DNA of 64,000 bases from Polyangiaceae bacterium (GTDB taxonomy: Bacteria; Myxococcota_A; Polyangia; Polyangiales; Polyangiaceae), in assembly GCA_020849655.1 (NCBI GenBank), contig JADLFU010000183.1, forward strand, positions 1 through 64,000, in the 5' to 3' direction. Position 1 is the first letter of the stretch. Every line of letters begins with the position of its first letter. Shown here in pieces: positions 43,625 through 52,229 of this stretch. The translations under genes and the position numbers were made by a program. Below the pieces are notes generated by a model. The model was not told the DNA's origin, ran no database searches, and saw nothing but the letters and a program-made list of their open reading frames with translations.

Positions 43625-44084
43625 GGCGGTCGTGCGCGCGCTGCCACGCGAGGTTGCGCTGCGCGGCGAGCTGCAGGATCGCGCGCAGCTCGGGGTCGTC
43701 CACCTTCGAGAGCGCAAGGTCGACCACCGCGGGCAGCGGCTCGGCCGGCGGCGTCCGCGGCACCGTCACCTGGCGCTCGGGCTCGCGCGTGGGCCGCGCG
43801 ATCGGCTGGACCTTGAACCTGACGCGCGACACGTCGAGCCCCGCCTCCCTCGATCGCGCGACGAGGGCGGTCTCCATCAGCGCCAGCTCCTGCGCCCACG
43901 ACGAGCTGCTGACCGCGACGAGCAGCACGCCGCGATCGACGCGCAGCGGCCGCGTGCGCCGCGCGATGTCGACGCCGACCAGCCGACGCCACCCGTGCTC
44001 GTCGAGCGGCGTCGTGGACGGCGCGCCCGAGAGCACCGGATCGACGAGGTAGGAGAGCCGCACGGGCGCGCGCGCGCGCTTCAC
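43476..44084 (-). CDS. DciA-like (DUF721) protein with extended C-terminus
   Basis: The 202-residue product has a DUF721/DciA-like core (residues of about 28-105: LDEHGWRRLVGVDIARRTRPL, LLVAVSSSSWAQELALMETALV, VRFKVQPIA). In many bacteria DciA helps load the replicative helicase DnaB. The core continues to AAQRNLAWQRAHDRLSA near residue 150. The frame then stays open for another 50 or so Arg/Pro/Ser-rich residues to 43476, antisense to the second FHA gene. The natural end is near 43625. GTG 44084 is the start. Distance from the adenosine deaminase gene is 131 bp. Confidence 0.75.
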   Translation of the reverse strand: MKRARAPVRLSYLVDPVLSGAPSTTPLDEHGWRRLVGVDIARRTRPLRVDRGVLLVAVSSSSWAQELALMETALVARSREAGLDVSRVRFKVQPIARPTREPERQVTVPRTPPAEPLPAVVDLALSKVDDPELRAILQLAAQRNLAWQRAHDRLSAAPPASPGLPRAAAGTARSVTAGSTPSSWLRDTLAAGRGSRRSRGGR

Positions 44085-44215
44085 GTCGTCCTCCGCGCCA
44101 CGGTCCTGCCTCGCACCCGTCGGGCATAGCGGCTCTCTCGCCCGAGGCCAACGCGCTCCCCGGCGAGGGGCGGCCCACCCTCGCGCCGCCGCGGGCGCCT
44201 GTGCTAGGAAGGAAC

Positions 44216-45379
44216 ATGGAACCCGAGAAAAAGCTGCCGCTGTCGTTCTTCGAGCGGCTCCCGAAGACCGATCTGCACGTCCACCTCGACGGCTCGCTGC
44301 GGCTGAGCACCATCCTCGAGCTCGCGAAGCAGGACGGCGTCGCGCTCCCGGCGACCACCGAGGCCGGCCTCCGCGACGCGATGAACCTCGGGCGCAACTG
44401 CGGCACGCTCGTCGAGTACCTGCGCGCGTTCGACGTGACCCTGCAGGTGATGCAGACCGAGGAGGCGCTGTTCCGCGTCGCGTACGAGCTCGCCGAGGAC
44501 GCCGCCCGCGAGAGCGTCCGGTCCATGGAGGTGCGCTACGCCCCGATGCTGCACGGGCGCCTCGGGCTGAAGATGACCCAGGTGGTCGAGGCCGTGCTCG
44601 CGGGGCTGCGCGCGGCGCAGCAGCGCTACGGCATCGAGTCGACCGTGATCATCTGCGGCATCCGCAACATCTCCGCGGAGGTCTCGCTCGAGATGGCGGA
44701 GCTCGCGGTCGCCTACAAGAACAGGGGTGTCGTCGCGTTCGATCTGGCAGGCGCCGAGTACGACCACCCCGCGAAGCACCACAAGGCTGCGTTCCAGCTC
44801 GTCCGTGACAACAACATCAACGTCACCATCCACGCCGGCGAGGCGTACGGCCCCGAGTCGATCGCGCAGGCCATCCACTTCTGCGGGGCGCACCGCATCG
44901 GCCACGGCTGCCGGCTGCGCGAGAACGGCGATCTGCTGCACTACATGAACGATCACCGCCTCCCGCTCGAGTGCTGCCCGTCGTCGAACGTGCAGACGGG
45001 CGCCGTGCGCGATCTCGCGTCGCACCCGCTCAAGCTCTACTTCTCGCTCGGCCTGCGCGTGACGATCAACACCGACAACCGCCTCGTCACGGACACCACC
45101 GTCTCGAAGGAGCTGTGGCTCTGCCACACGGAGATGAACATGCCGCTCCGGGACATCAAGACGATGATCCTCGCGGGGTTCAAGTCGTCGTTCCTGCCGT
45201 TCCACGTGAAGCAGTCGTACCTCCGACAGATCAACGAGGAGCTGACGAGGTTCTCGGCCGACGGGAAGATCGCGGACGCGCCGACCCGCGCGACCGGCGA
45301 CCCGCCGTGGCGCGATCCCGCCGCGCGGCTCCTCCGCCCCTCCGAGCCCCCCGCGGAGAGCGTCGCGAGCGTGAGCTGA
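44216..45379 (+). CDS. add: Adenosine deaminase
   Basis: The 387-residue protein has the deaminase core: PKTDLHVHLDGSL (metal His pair, near residue 15), ITVIICGIRN-like VIICGIRNISAE, FDLAGAEY, HAGEAYGPESI (catalytic Glu and metal His, near 205), HRIGHGCRL and TINTDNRLVTDT (catalytic Asp). It deaminates adenosine to inosine. ATG 44216 follows a good Shine-Dalgarno (AGGAAGGA, 44205-44212); a GTG at 44201 would place the start upstream of that site. The 131-bp intergenic region contains no clear promoter. The stop overlaps the response-regulator start, an uncommon coupling. Confidence 0.92.
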   Translation: MEPEKKLPLSFFERLPKTDLHVHLDGSLRLSTILELAKQDGVALPATTEAGLRDAMNLGRNCGTLVEYLRAFDVTLQVMQTEEALFRVAYELAEDAARESVRSMEVRYAPMLHGRLGLKMTQVVEAVLAGLRAAQQRYGIESTVIICGIRNISAEVSLEMAELAVAYKNRGVVAFDLAGAEYDHPAKHHKAAFQLVRDNNINVTIHAGEAYGPESIAQAIHFCGAHRIGHGCRLRENGDLLHYMNDHRLPLECCPSSNVQTGAVRDLASHPLKLYFSLGLRVTINTDNRLVTDTTVSKELWLCHTEMNMPLRDIKTMILAGFKSSFLPFHVKQSYLRQINEELTRFSADGKIADAPTRATGDPPWRDPAARLLRPSEPPAESVASVS

Positions 45380-46059
45380 TGCCGCGCATCGTCGTCGTCG
45401 AGGACGACGCGCCGATCGCCGACGCCGTCACCTACGCGCTCGCGAAGGACGGCATGACCGCCGAGGCGGCCGGCACGCTCGCCGTGGCGCGGCGCCTGCT
45501 GTCGGGCGCCGATCTCGTCGTGCTCGATCTGACGCTGCCGGACGGGAGCGGCTTCTCGCTGCTCGACGAGATCCGGCGCGCGGGCGGGCCGCGCGTGATC
45601 GTGCTCACGAGCCGCGACGACGACGTCGACTGCGTCGCGTCGCTCGAGGCGGGCGCCGACGACTTCGTCACGAAGCCCTTCTCGCCGCGCGCGCTCGTCG
45701 CCCGCGTGCGCGCCGTGCTCCGACGCTCGGGCGCAGGCACCGCGCGGCCCCCCGCCGCGCTCCCGCTCGGCAAGCTGCTGGTCGACGCCGAGCGGCGGGC
45801 GGCGACGTTCGACGGCCGCGAGGTGGCGCTCACGAAGATCGAGTTCGATCTGCTCGCCGCGCTCGCCGAGGTGCCGGGGCGCGTGCGGACGCGCGCGCAG
45901 CTCGTCGAGCGCGTGTGGGGGCCGAGCTACGCGCTCACCGAGCGCACGGTCGACTCTCACTTCAAGGGGCTGCGCCGCAAGCTCGAGGAGGCGGGCGCCC
46001 CGTCGGCGCTCGTCGAGACGGTGCGGGGCGTCGGCTTCAAGCTGCGCGACGAGCCGTGA
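45379..46059 (+). CDS. OmpR-family response regulator
   Basis: The 226-residue protein has a receiver domain (VVVEDDAPIAD, phospho-Asp in VVLDLTLPDGSG, Thr/Ser in VLTSRDDD, Lys in TKPFSP). A winged-helix output domain of the OmpR/PhoB type follows, with LTKIEFDLLAALAEVPG, LVERVWGPSYALTERTVDSHFKGLRRKL and VRGVGFKL. It binds DNA as a dimer when phosphorylated. The ATG overlaps the add stop, and the histidine kinase GTG overlaps its stop, so three genes are coupled. The target genes cannot be told from sequence. Confidence 0.92.
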   Translation: MPRIVVVEDDAPIADAVTYALAKDGMTAEAAGTLAVARRLLSGADLVVLDLTLPDGSGFSLLDEIRRAGGPRVIVLTSRDDDVDCVASLEAGADDFVTKPFSPRALVARVRAVLRRSGAGTARPPAALPLGKLLVDAERRAATFDGREVALTKIEFDLLAALAEVPGRVRTRAQLVERVWGPSYALTERTVDSHFKGLRRKLEEAGAPSALVETVRGVGFKLRDEP

Positions 46060-47153
46060 TCGCGGTCACCGTCGCGGCGCTCCTCGCCGACGCGGCGCTG
46101 CTCTTCTTCACCCTCTCTCGGCTCTGGCGCTCGCGCGGGGAGGGCGCGTCGCTGCGCATCCAGATCTTCGCGTCGCTCGCGATAGCGACGCTGCTCGGCG
46201 CGCTGGTCACGGGCCTCGTCGCGGTCGCGGAGGACGCGTACGCGCACGGCGTCGCGGTGGTCGCCGCACGCGTCGCGCCGAAGGCCCTGTTGCTCGCCAC
46301 GCTGCTGCTCGGCGGCGCGGCCGCGGGCGCCGCGCTGGTCGGCCGGCGGCTCTCTCGATCGGTCGAGGAGCTGGCGGAGGCCGCTTCGCGCATCGCGGAG
46401 GGGCACCTCGACGAGCCGCTGCCGCGCGGCCGGGGCCGGGAGATGCGCAGCCTCGCGCGCGCCCTCTCCAGCATGCGCAGCGAGCTCGAGGGGCGCCCGT
46501 ACGCCGCCGCGTTCCTGCGCGACGCGTGGCACGATCTGAAGACGCCGGCCGCGGCGATGAAGGCCACCGTCGAGGTGCTCGAGGACGGCGCCCTCGACGA
46601 TCCGGCCGAGGCGCGGCGCTTCGTGTCGAACCTCCGCCGCTCGTCGGAGCAGCTCGAGCGCACGCTCGACGATCTCGTCACCCTGGCGCGGCTCGAGACC
46701 TCCACGACGAAGGACGATGTAGAGGTCGCGGTGGGGGAGCTGGCGCGGGATGCGTGCGAGGCCCTCCGCCCGCTCGCCGACGCGCGAGGCACGTCGCTCG
46801 TGTGCGACGACACCTCCGAGGGCGCCCTCTTGCGGTGCGATCCCGACGCCTTGACCCGCGCGCTCTCGAACCTCATCGACAACGCGATCGCCGCGAGCCC
46901 CGGCGGTCGCGTGGAGCTGACCGCCGCGGTCACGGACGCGGCGTTCTGCCTCGAGGTCGCGAACAGCCCGGGCGAGGTGCCCGAGGAGATGCGCGCGCGG
47001 CTCTTCCACCGCGCGGCGACCTCGCGCAAGGGCGCCGGCTCCGGGCTCGGCCTCGCGATCGCGCGCGCCGCCGTCGAGGCGCACCGCGGGCGCATCAAGT
47101 TCGTGTCGATGGGGCCGCCGAGGGTGGCGCTGAGGATCGAGCTGCCCCGGTGA
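46056..47153 (+). CDS. Sensor histidine kinase, CreC-like
   Basis: The 365-residue protein has two or three membrane helices in residues 1-105, a HAMP-like linker (AASRIAEGHLDEPLPRGRG), a dimerisation domain with phospho-His in FLRDAWHDLKTPAAAMK (near residue 156), and an ATPase domain with LSNLIDNAIAASPG (N box, near 274), CLEVANSPGEVPEE and GSGLGLAIARAAVEAH (G2 box). The order and the loop around the His resemble CreC. The extracytoplasmic part is short, so the signal is unclear. GTG 46056 overlaps the regulator stop. The intergenic space to coaE (47154-47196) has an A-rich segment. Confidence 0.9.
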   Translation: MIAVTVAALLADAALLFFTLSRLWRSRGEGASLRIQIFASLAIATLLGALVTGLVAVAEDAYAHGVAVVAARVAPKALLLATLLLGGAAAGAALVGRRLSRSVEELAEAASRIAEGHLDEPLPRGRGREMRSLARALSSMRSELEGRPYAAAFLRDAWHDLKTPAAAMKATVEVLEDGALDDPAEARRFVSNLRRSSEQLERTLDDLVTLARLETSTTKDDVEVAVGELARDACEALRPLADARGTSLVCDDTSEGALLRCDPDALTRALSNLIDNAIAASPGGRVELTAAVTDAAFCLEVANSPGEVPEEMRARLFHRAATSRKGAGSGLGLAIARAAVEAHRGRIKFVSMGPPRVALRIELPR

Positions 47154-47196
47154 GCCGCCCTGGCGAAAAATGCAACTAACTTAACACACGCGCCGC

Positions 47197-47826
47197 TCAC
47201 ACCGCGGCGTAGGCCGACGGCGACAGGCCCGCTCTGCGCAGGATCTCGTCGAGCACGGAGTCGGCCGCGGCGACGAGCGCCTCTCTCGCGCCGGAGTTGT
47301 CGATCACGTGATCGGCCGCCGCGAGCTTCGCCGAGAGCGGCGCCTGGGCGTCGAGGCGCGCCCGCGTCTCCTCTTCGCTCGCGCCGTCGCGGGCCATCGC
47401 GCGGGCGAGCTGCGCCTCGTAGGGCGCGGAGACGACGACCAGCGGGCGAAACGCGTCCGCGACGCCGTTCTCGACGATCAGCGCGGCCTCGTAGCAGGCG
47501 ATCCGGGCCCCCGAGGCCTCGAGCCTCGCCGTCGCCTCGGCCGTCGCGGCGGCGATGAGCGGGTGCACGATCGCGTTGAGCCGCTGGCGCTCGGCCGCGT
47601 CGGCGAACACGCGGGCCGCGAGCGCCTTGCGATCGAGCGCGCCGTCTGCCCCGAGGAGCTCCGGGCCGAAGGCCTCGAGGATCGCCGCGAGCCCGGGCGT
47701 CCCCGGCGCGACCACGTCGCGCGCGAGCTGGTCGGCGTCGATGACGGGCACGCCCCGCGCGCGGAACCTCGCCGCGACCGCGCTCTTGCCGCTCGCGATG
47801 CCGCCGGTCAGCCCGAAGAGCCGCAC
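47197..47826 (-). CDS. coaE: Dephospho-CoA kinase
   Basis: The 209-residue protein phosphorylates dephospho-CoA, the last step of coenzyme A synthesis. The P-loop is GLTGGIASGKS (residues 5-15), with the CoA-site blocks PVIDADQLARDVVAPG, RVFADAAERQRLNAIVHPLI and YEAALIVENG. The C-terminus includes a Q-A-P-L-S block (LDAQAPLSAKLAAADHVIDN) and a final helix. GTG 47826 is the start, 1 bp after the stop of the gene at 47828-48955, so both are probably in one transcript. It is full length. Confidence 0.92.
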   Translation of the reverse strand: MRLFGLTGGIASGKSAVAARFRARGVPVIDADQLARDVVAPGTPGLAAILEAFGPELLGADGALDRKALAARVFADAAERQRLNAIVHPLIAAATAEATARLEASGARIACYEAALIVENGVADAFRPLVVVSAPYEAQLARAMARDGASEEETRARLDAQAPLSAKLAAADHVIDNSGAREALVAAADSVLDEILRRAGLSPSAYAAV

Positions 47827-47827
47827 G

Positions 47828-48955
47828 CTACTGGTTCTTCCCCTTGCGCTTCAGCTGCTGGGTCGCCGCCTGACGCACCGGGGCGGAGACGTCGCGGCTG
47901 CGCTCGAGCGCCTTCAGCTCGTGCTCGCGCATGTGCAGGACGAGCTTCGACGCGACGACGAAGGGCGTGCGCGGGTTCGAGACGAGGTTGAATTTCACCT
48001 GGTGGTTCTTCAGCCACTCGCCGTTGTTGCCGATGATGCGCAGCACGTCGTCGTGCGTGTTCTTGCTCGCGGAGAACCGCACGACCTCGGGCTCCTGGAC
48101 CTGCGGGCTGCGGATGGCGGCCGACGCGACGAGCTTGTTCTTGTCGCGCACGAGCAGGCTGCGCTCGGCGGCGGTGCCGAGGATGGCGCGGCGGATCTTG
48201 GCGCTGATGGGCATCTGCGCGAGCGCCGCGTGGAGCGGCAGGACCTTCTTCGTCGGCTGCTCCTCGCCGTCCGCCGTGGCCTCGAACGTCTCCTCTCGCT
48301 CGACGTCGAGCGCGAGCGCGGCCGCCACCGCCTCGGCGTCGTCGAACGCGAGATCGTCCGGCGACGGCTCGTCCGTCGCCTCCGCGATGAGCTCGCCCTC
48401 GAGCGCCGCGGCGGCCTCGCGGAACGCGCCGATCCCCTTGACCTCCACGCCGTTGCGCGCGGCGAGATCGATCAGGCGGTCGGCGGTGCTCATGCGCGTC
48501 GCCTTGTTGAGGTAGAGCGCGGCGATGATGTCGGGCGCCGCGAGCAGGCGCGTCTCGTTCGTCGCGATGATCTCCGTGAGCCGCTCGCCGCCCGTCTTCG
48601 CGAGCCAGACGAGCGTCTCGTCGGCGATGCGCGGCTGCGACGCCAGCTTCTCGAGGGTCTCCGCGCCGGCGGGCAACGCGCGCGCCAGCCGCTCGATGGC
48701 GTAGGGCTCGAGCTCGGCGGCGAGCGCGGGCCCGAGCACCGGCGGCGGCAGCGCGGCGAGCGTGGCGGACGCGACCGACGAGACGGCGGCGTCCGGGTGC
48801 TCCGTGAGCGCGGCGACGATCGCGACGACGTGCTCGGGACGCGCGCCGGGGACGATGCCCCTCGCGGCCATCGCGCGCATCGGCGGCGGCGCGCTCGCGT
48901 CGAGCACCTTGCGCGCGGGGGGCGGGAGCGCGGCCACGTCGAGCGGCGGGATCAT
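47828..48955 (-). CDS. Conserved alpha-helical repeat protein of unknown function
   Basis: The 375-residue protein is largely alpha-helical with repeated short helices in residues 1-185 (for example VVAIVAALTEHPDAAVSSVA, EPYAIERLARALPAGAETLE, QPRIADETLVWLAKTGGERL) like HEAT/ARM-type solenoids. An acidic stretch lies near 190-240, then a second helical part: MPISAKIRRAILGTAAERSL, DDVLRIIGNNGEWLKN and RTPFVVASKLVLHMREHELK. The C-terminal basic block RQAATQQLKRKGKNQ may bind nucleic acid or ribosome. I know no named family. It precedes coaE by 1 bp and its ATG at 48955 lies just downstream of a lipoprotein gene. Confidence 0.6.
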   Translation of the reverse strand: MIPPLDVAALPPPARKVLDASAPPPMRAMAARGIVPGARPEHVVAIVAALTEHPDAAVSSVASATLAALPPPVLGPALAAELEPYAIERLARALPAGAETLEKLASQPRIADETLVWLAKTGGERLTEIIATNETRLLAAPDIIAALYLNKATRMSTADRLIDLAARNGVEVKGIGAFREAAAALEGELIAEATDEPSPDDLAFDDAEAVAAALALDVEREETFEATADGEEQPTKKVLPLHAALAQMPISAKIRRAILGTAAERSLLVRDKNKLVASAAIRSPQVQEPEVVRFSASKNTHDDVLRIIGNNGEWLKNHQVKFNLVSNPRTPFVVASKLVLHMREHELKALERSRDVSAPVRQAATQQLKRKGKNQ

Positions 48956-48994
48956 CGGCGCGACGGTAGCAAATCGCCCGCCCTCGCGCGTCGC

Positions 48995-49447
48995 TCACTT
49001 GATGACGAACGACGCGATCGACGCGTCGATCTCGGTCGCGTGGGCCTCGACGTCCGGCTTCGCCCCGCCCGCCTCGAGCACGAAGATGCGGTCGTCGGTC
49101 ACGAACAGCGTCACCTGGTAGCTGTGCGGCGCGCCGCCGTGGTCGCGGCCGAACCTCAGCGTCGCGCCCCGCTGCCCGGAGCGCGCGACGGCCTCTCGCT
49201 CGTCGACCAGCGTGTACCCGTCGCGCTCGCGCAGCTTGCGCTTCGTGACGTCGACGTAGAACGAGAGCGTGCCCTTCGGGCGGTTCTCGAGCGATCGCGC
49301 GGCGAGCACGACGCCGTCCGCGCTGGCGGCGCGGTAGTCGTAGCCGGGCGACTCGAGCTCCACGAACTCGGCGGGCGTCTTCGCCTCGAACCGCTGACAA
49401 CCCATGACCGACAAACCAAACAGCAACGCGGTGAGCAAGTGTTTCAT
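48995..49447 (-). CDS. Lipoprotein of unknown function
   Basis: The 150-residue product has a lipobox (SVMGC near residues 13-17). The mature part of 130 residues starts with PAEFVELESPGYDYRAASADGVVLAARSLEN and continues with FYVDVTKRKLRERDGY and TLFVTDDRIFVLEAGGAKPDVEAHATEIDASIASF. The fold resembles small secreted domains that end in a helix after a hairpin. The ATG at 49447 is used; an earlier one at 49453 adds two residues. The DUF4349 gene lies 15 bp upstream, so both may be cotranscribed. Confidence 0.65.
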   Translation of the reverse strand: MKHLLTALLFGLSVMGCQRFEAKTPAEFVELESPGYDYRAASADGVVLAARSLENRPKGTLSFYVDVTKRKLRERDGYTLVDEREAVARSGQRGATLRFGRDHGGAPHSYQVTLFVTDDRIFVLEAGGAKPDVEAHATEIDASIASFVIK

Positions 49448-49462
49448 GTGCATCGTCCAGTG

Positions 49463-50272
49463 TCAGAGGGAGAGCAGCCTGCCGAGCCCGAGCGACTCGA
49501 CCCACGGCAGCGGCAGGCGCGGACGACCGGGCGCCGCGGGCGGCGCGTCGGTCTTCTTCGGGGAGAAGCGGAGCGTGAGCGTCGAGAACGCGGCGCGGTC
49601 GCGCAGCAGCTTCACGCGGCCCTGCAGGCGCTCGAGATCCGAGGTGACGCGGGCGAGCTCGCGCTCGAGGTTGATCGAGTCCTGGATGGTGGTCGACTTC
49701 GCGAGCAGCTGCTCCAGGCGGTCGCGGACGGCGCGCGCGTTCTTGATGCGCACCTCGAGGTCGGCGAACTCCTCGGTCACGTCGGCCGCGGAGACGTCGC
49801 GCCGCACGACGTCCCCGAGCGCCGCCGCGCGCGCGACCGCGTCACCGAAGCGCGCGACCGGCACCCGCAGCGTGATGGATCGATCGTCGCGCCGCGCGAG
49901 GTAGCCGCCGTGCTCCGCCGCGAGCTTCTCCGCGTCGGCGAGCGCCGCCGCCGTGTCGAGGACGGCGAGCTCGAGGTTGCCCGTGTAGATCAGCATCGGC
50001 AGGCGCGCGTCGGGCGCGGCCACCTGCGCGGGGGCGTCGACCCCGAAGAGCGCGCGCGCCGGGGCCTGGGACGCCTGCGAGGCCCCGGGCGGCGCGGCGG
50101 GCTCCTCGCTGGGCGCGCGCAGCGGTGACTCGTCGGCCGTGGTGGTCGCGGGCTGCGCCGCCGGGGCCGCGCCGCCGCTCATCGCCGCGGCGGGCGCCCT
50201 GTGCATCGAGGAGGCGCCGCACGCCGTGGTGGCGAGCGACGCGGTGAGGAGGAGGAGCGCCGGCGTCCGCAT
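49463..50272 (-). CDS. DUF4349 lipoprotein
   Basis: The 269-residue product has a lipobox (TACG, near residue 16) and an Ala/Pro/Ser linker. The DUF4349 core follows: IYTGNLELAVLDTAAALADAEKLAAEHGGYLA, ITLRVPVARFGDAVA and VTEEFADLEVRIKNARAVRDRLEQLLA. A coiled-coil segment (DSINLERELARVTSDLERLQGRVKLL, about 190-220) leads to a C-terminal strand. Many DUF4349 proteins add a membrane helix, but here the C-terminus ends in WVESLGLGRLLSL, which is weakly hydrophobic. The role is unknown; family members are often surface proteins. Confidence 0.8.
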   Translation of the reverse strand: MRTPALLLLTASLATTACGASSMHRAPAAAMSGGAAPAAQPATTTADESPLRAPSEEPAAPPGASQASQAPARALFGVDAPAQVAAPDARLPMLIYTGNLELAVLDTAAALADAEKLAAEHGGYLARRDDRSITLRVPVARFGDAVARAAALGDVVRRDVSAADVTEEFADLEVRIKNARAVRDRLEQLLAKSTTIQDSINLERELARVTSDLERLQGRVKLLRDRAAFSTLTLRFSPKKTDAPPAAPGRPRLPLPWVESLGLGRLLSL

Positions 50273-50335
50273 GCACCCCGAAACGCGGCAGCCAGGGCTG
50301 TCTTACACCGCGCGGTCGTGGCAGGAGCGCGGGGC

Positions 50336-50833
50336 ATGGACGACGCCTGCGCAGCCCTCATCGCCTCGCTCGAGCTCGCGCCTCACCCCGAGGGCGGGTT
50401 CTACCGGGAGACGTTCCGCTCGCCGCAGCGGCTCGACGGCCTGCCGCACGGAGCCCCGCGCGCGGCGTCGACCGCGATCTACTTCCTCCTGCCGCCGGGT
50501 GAGTTCTCGGCGTTCCACGCGGTCGCGTCGGACGAGGTGTTTCATCACTACGACGGCGCGCCGCTCGCGCTCGAGCTCCTGCACGCCGACGGGCGCCACG
50601 AGCGGCTCATGCTGGGGCGCGACGTGGCGAGGGGTCAGCGCCCGCAGGGCGTCGTGCCCGCGGGCGTGCTGCAGGCGTGCGCGCCGTCGGGCGGCGGATG
50701 GTCGCTCGTCGGCTGCACGGTCGCGCCGGGGTTCGACTTCGCCGACTTCGTGATGCCGTCGCGGGAGGCGCTCCTCGCGAGGTTCCCGGCGCACGCGGCC
50801 CTCATCACCGCGCGCACGCGCGCCGCGATCTGA
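50336..50833 (+). CDS. Cupin superfamily protein (DUF985)
   Basis: The 165-residue protein has the DUF985 cupin pattern: LAPHPEGGFYRETFRS (near residue 16), STAIYFLLPPGEFSAFHAVASDEVFHHYDGAPLALELL, VARGQRPQGVVPAGVLQA and VGCTVAPGFDFADFVMPSR. The conserved His residues around FHAV and FHHYDG are the likely metal ligands. The substrate is unknown. ATG 50336 follows a GGAG sequence about 9 bp upstream, and no other good start is seen. It is divergent from the DUF4349 gene, and the intergenic region is about 60 bp. Confidence 0.82.
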   Translation: MDDACAALIASLELAPHPEGGFYRETFRSPQRLDGLPHGAPRAASTAIYFLLPPGEFSAFHAVASDEVFHHYDGAPLALELLHADGRHERLMLGRDVARGQRPQGVVPAGVLQACAPSGGGWSLVGCTVAPGFDFADFVMPSREALLARFPAHAALITARTRAAI

Positions 50834-50872
50834 CGCTCGCCGCGCCGCGCTGGCTCCGGCACAATCGGCGAC

Positions 50873-51340
50873 GTGCGAGGCTGGTGGCGGCGCAGGTGGA
50901 CGGAGCTCGCGCGGCTCGCGCGGCGCGCGGTCCGCGAGGCGTCGTCGCCGCGCGAGCTCGCGCTCTCGGTAGGGCTCGGCGTGCTCGTCGGCGCCTCTCC
51001 GCTCGTCGGGCTGCACTCGGTCGTCGCCCTCGGCGCGGCGAGCGCGCTCCGGCTCAACCGCGTCGGCGCGTTCCTCGGCTCGAACGTGTCGTTCGGGCCG
51101 ATCGTGGTCGGGCTCGTCTGGGCCGAGGTGCGGCTCGGCTGCGCGGCGCTCGGCGTGGCGCCGCTCGCGGGCGACGACGCGCTCGCGCTCGCGCGCAGCC
51201 ACCTCGCGGCGTGGTGGCTCGGCTACGCGCTCCTCGGCCCGCTGCTCGCGTCCCTCTCGGCCGCCTTGACGTGGGCCGCGGCGAGCGCGTGGCAGCGGCG
51301 CGTCAGTTCAGCGTCAGGGAGAACATCAGCCCCGGGGTGA
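50873..51340 (+). CDS. DUF2062 membrane protein
   Basis: The 155-residue protein has a basic amphipathic start and the DUF2062 pattern: ELALSVGLGVLVGASPLVGLHSVVALGAASALRLN, FLGSNVSFGPIVVG and WWLGYALLGPLLASLSAALTWA, which give three predicted membrane helices. The family is often next to glycosyltransferases or membrane biogenesis genes; here it follows the cupin gene after 39 bp. GTG 50873 is the start. Its last 38 bp overlap, on the other strand, the outer-membrane protein gene. Confidence 0.8.
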   Translation: MRGWWRRRWTELARLARRAVREASSPRELALSVGLGVLVGASPLVGLHSVVALGAASALRLNRVGAFLGSNVSFGPIVVGLVWAEVRLGCAALGVAPLAGDDALALARSHLAAWWLGYALLGPLLASLSAALTWAAASAWQRRVSSASGRTSAPG

Positions 51341-52226
51341 TCGCCTTCAGCTTCGCGCGGCCGCCGTCGACGGTGGCGCTCATCTGCGACCACTCCATCC
51401 GCGCGAGCCCGCCGATCGCCCAGTTGGGGCCGACCCAGCCCTCCCAGCCGATCGCCGCGTTGAGCTGTCCGCCGGAGAAGTTCTGGTCCTCCGCCATCGT
51501 GCTGACCGCGCTCGGCACGGCGAGCGACCGTCGCGCGGAGATCGTCGCGGACGCGAGGCCGCCGCCCGCCTGGACGTGGAAGCCTCTTCGCGGGTTCGGG
51601 TAGAAATCGACGAGCACGCCGATGCGCGAGGCGCCGTACGCGCCGATCCGCAGGCCGTCGCTCGCGCTCGTCGTCGGCGCGCTCGTGTCGTGCCCGCCGA
51701 AGTCGAGCGCGATCGCGAAGCCGGGGAAGACGTTGCCGCCGACCGCCGCGTCGAGCCCGAGCCCCGCGCCGCGGATCGTGTCGGTGCCCGTCCCCGCCGG
51801 CTGCCCGTTGGTCGCGAACACGAGCGGGTAGGAGATCGCGACGCTCGGGCGCGCCAGGCCGGCCGCCATCCGGAAGTAGAACCCGTCGCGCAGGTGGTAG
51901 CCGGGCAGGCGCTCGGGCGGCACGTACACGGGCGGCGGCGGCCCGTAGTCCCACATCGGCGGGGGCTCCGGCTCTCCGGCGTAGCCCGGGGGAGGAGGAG
52001 GTGGCGGCGGCGCGGGCGCGGGCGGCCCGCTCGCGCCAGGCGGCACCACGGGGAGGAACACGAACGGCGATCCCGATCCCATCGGTCGCGCCGACGACGG
52101 GGGCGCGGGGGGCGCGCCGGTCGAGGGCGGGGGCGTCGCGCCGGGCTCATCCGCGCGCGAGCTCGCGGCGACGACGAGGGACATCGAGACGACTAGCGCG
52201 GCGATCGCCCGCTCCGTGGCCCGCAT
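51303..52226 (-). CDS. Outer-membrane beta-barrel-like protein with Pro-rich N-terminus
   Basis: The 307-residue product has a signal peptide (LVVSMSLVVAASSRADE) and a Pro/Ala-rich segment of about 80 residues with several PPPPP runs. A beta-rich domain from about residue 120 follows: FYFRMAAGLARPSVAISYPLVF, GFAIALDFGGHDTS, FHVQAGGGLASATISAR, LNAAIGWEGWVGPNWAIGGLARMEW. The final residues LMFSLTLN do not end in an aromatic residue. It is the last gene of the leftward operon that includes the epimerase and the Fe-S protein. The role is unknown. Confidence 0.65.
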   Translation of the reverse strand: MRATERAIAALVVSMSLVVAASSRADEPGATPPPSTGAPPAPPSSARPMGSGSPFVFLPVVPPGASGPPAPAPPPPPPPPGYAGEPEPPPMWDYGPPPPVYVPPERLPGYHLRDGFYFRMAAGLARPSVAISYPLVFATNGQPAGTGTDTIRGAGLGLDAAVGGNVFPGFAIALDFGGHDTSAPTTSASDGLRIGAYGASRIGVLVDFYPNPRRGFHVQAGGGLASATISARRSLAVPSAVSTMAEDQNFSGGQLNAAIGWEGWVGPNWAIGGLARMEWSQMSATVDGGRAKLKAITPGLMFSLTLN

Positions 52227-52229
52227 CGC

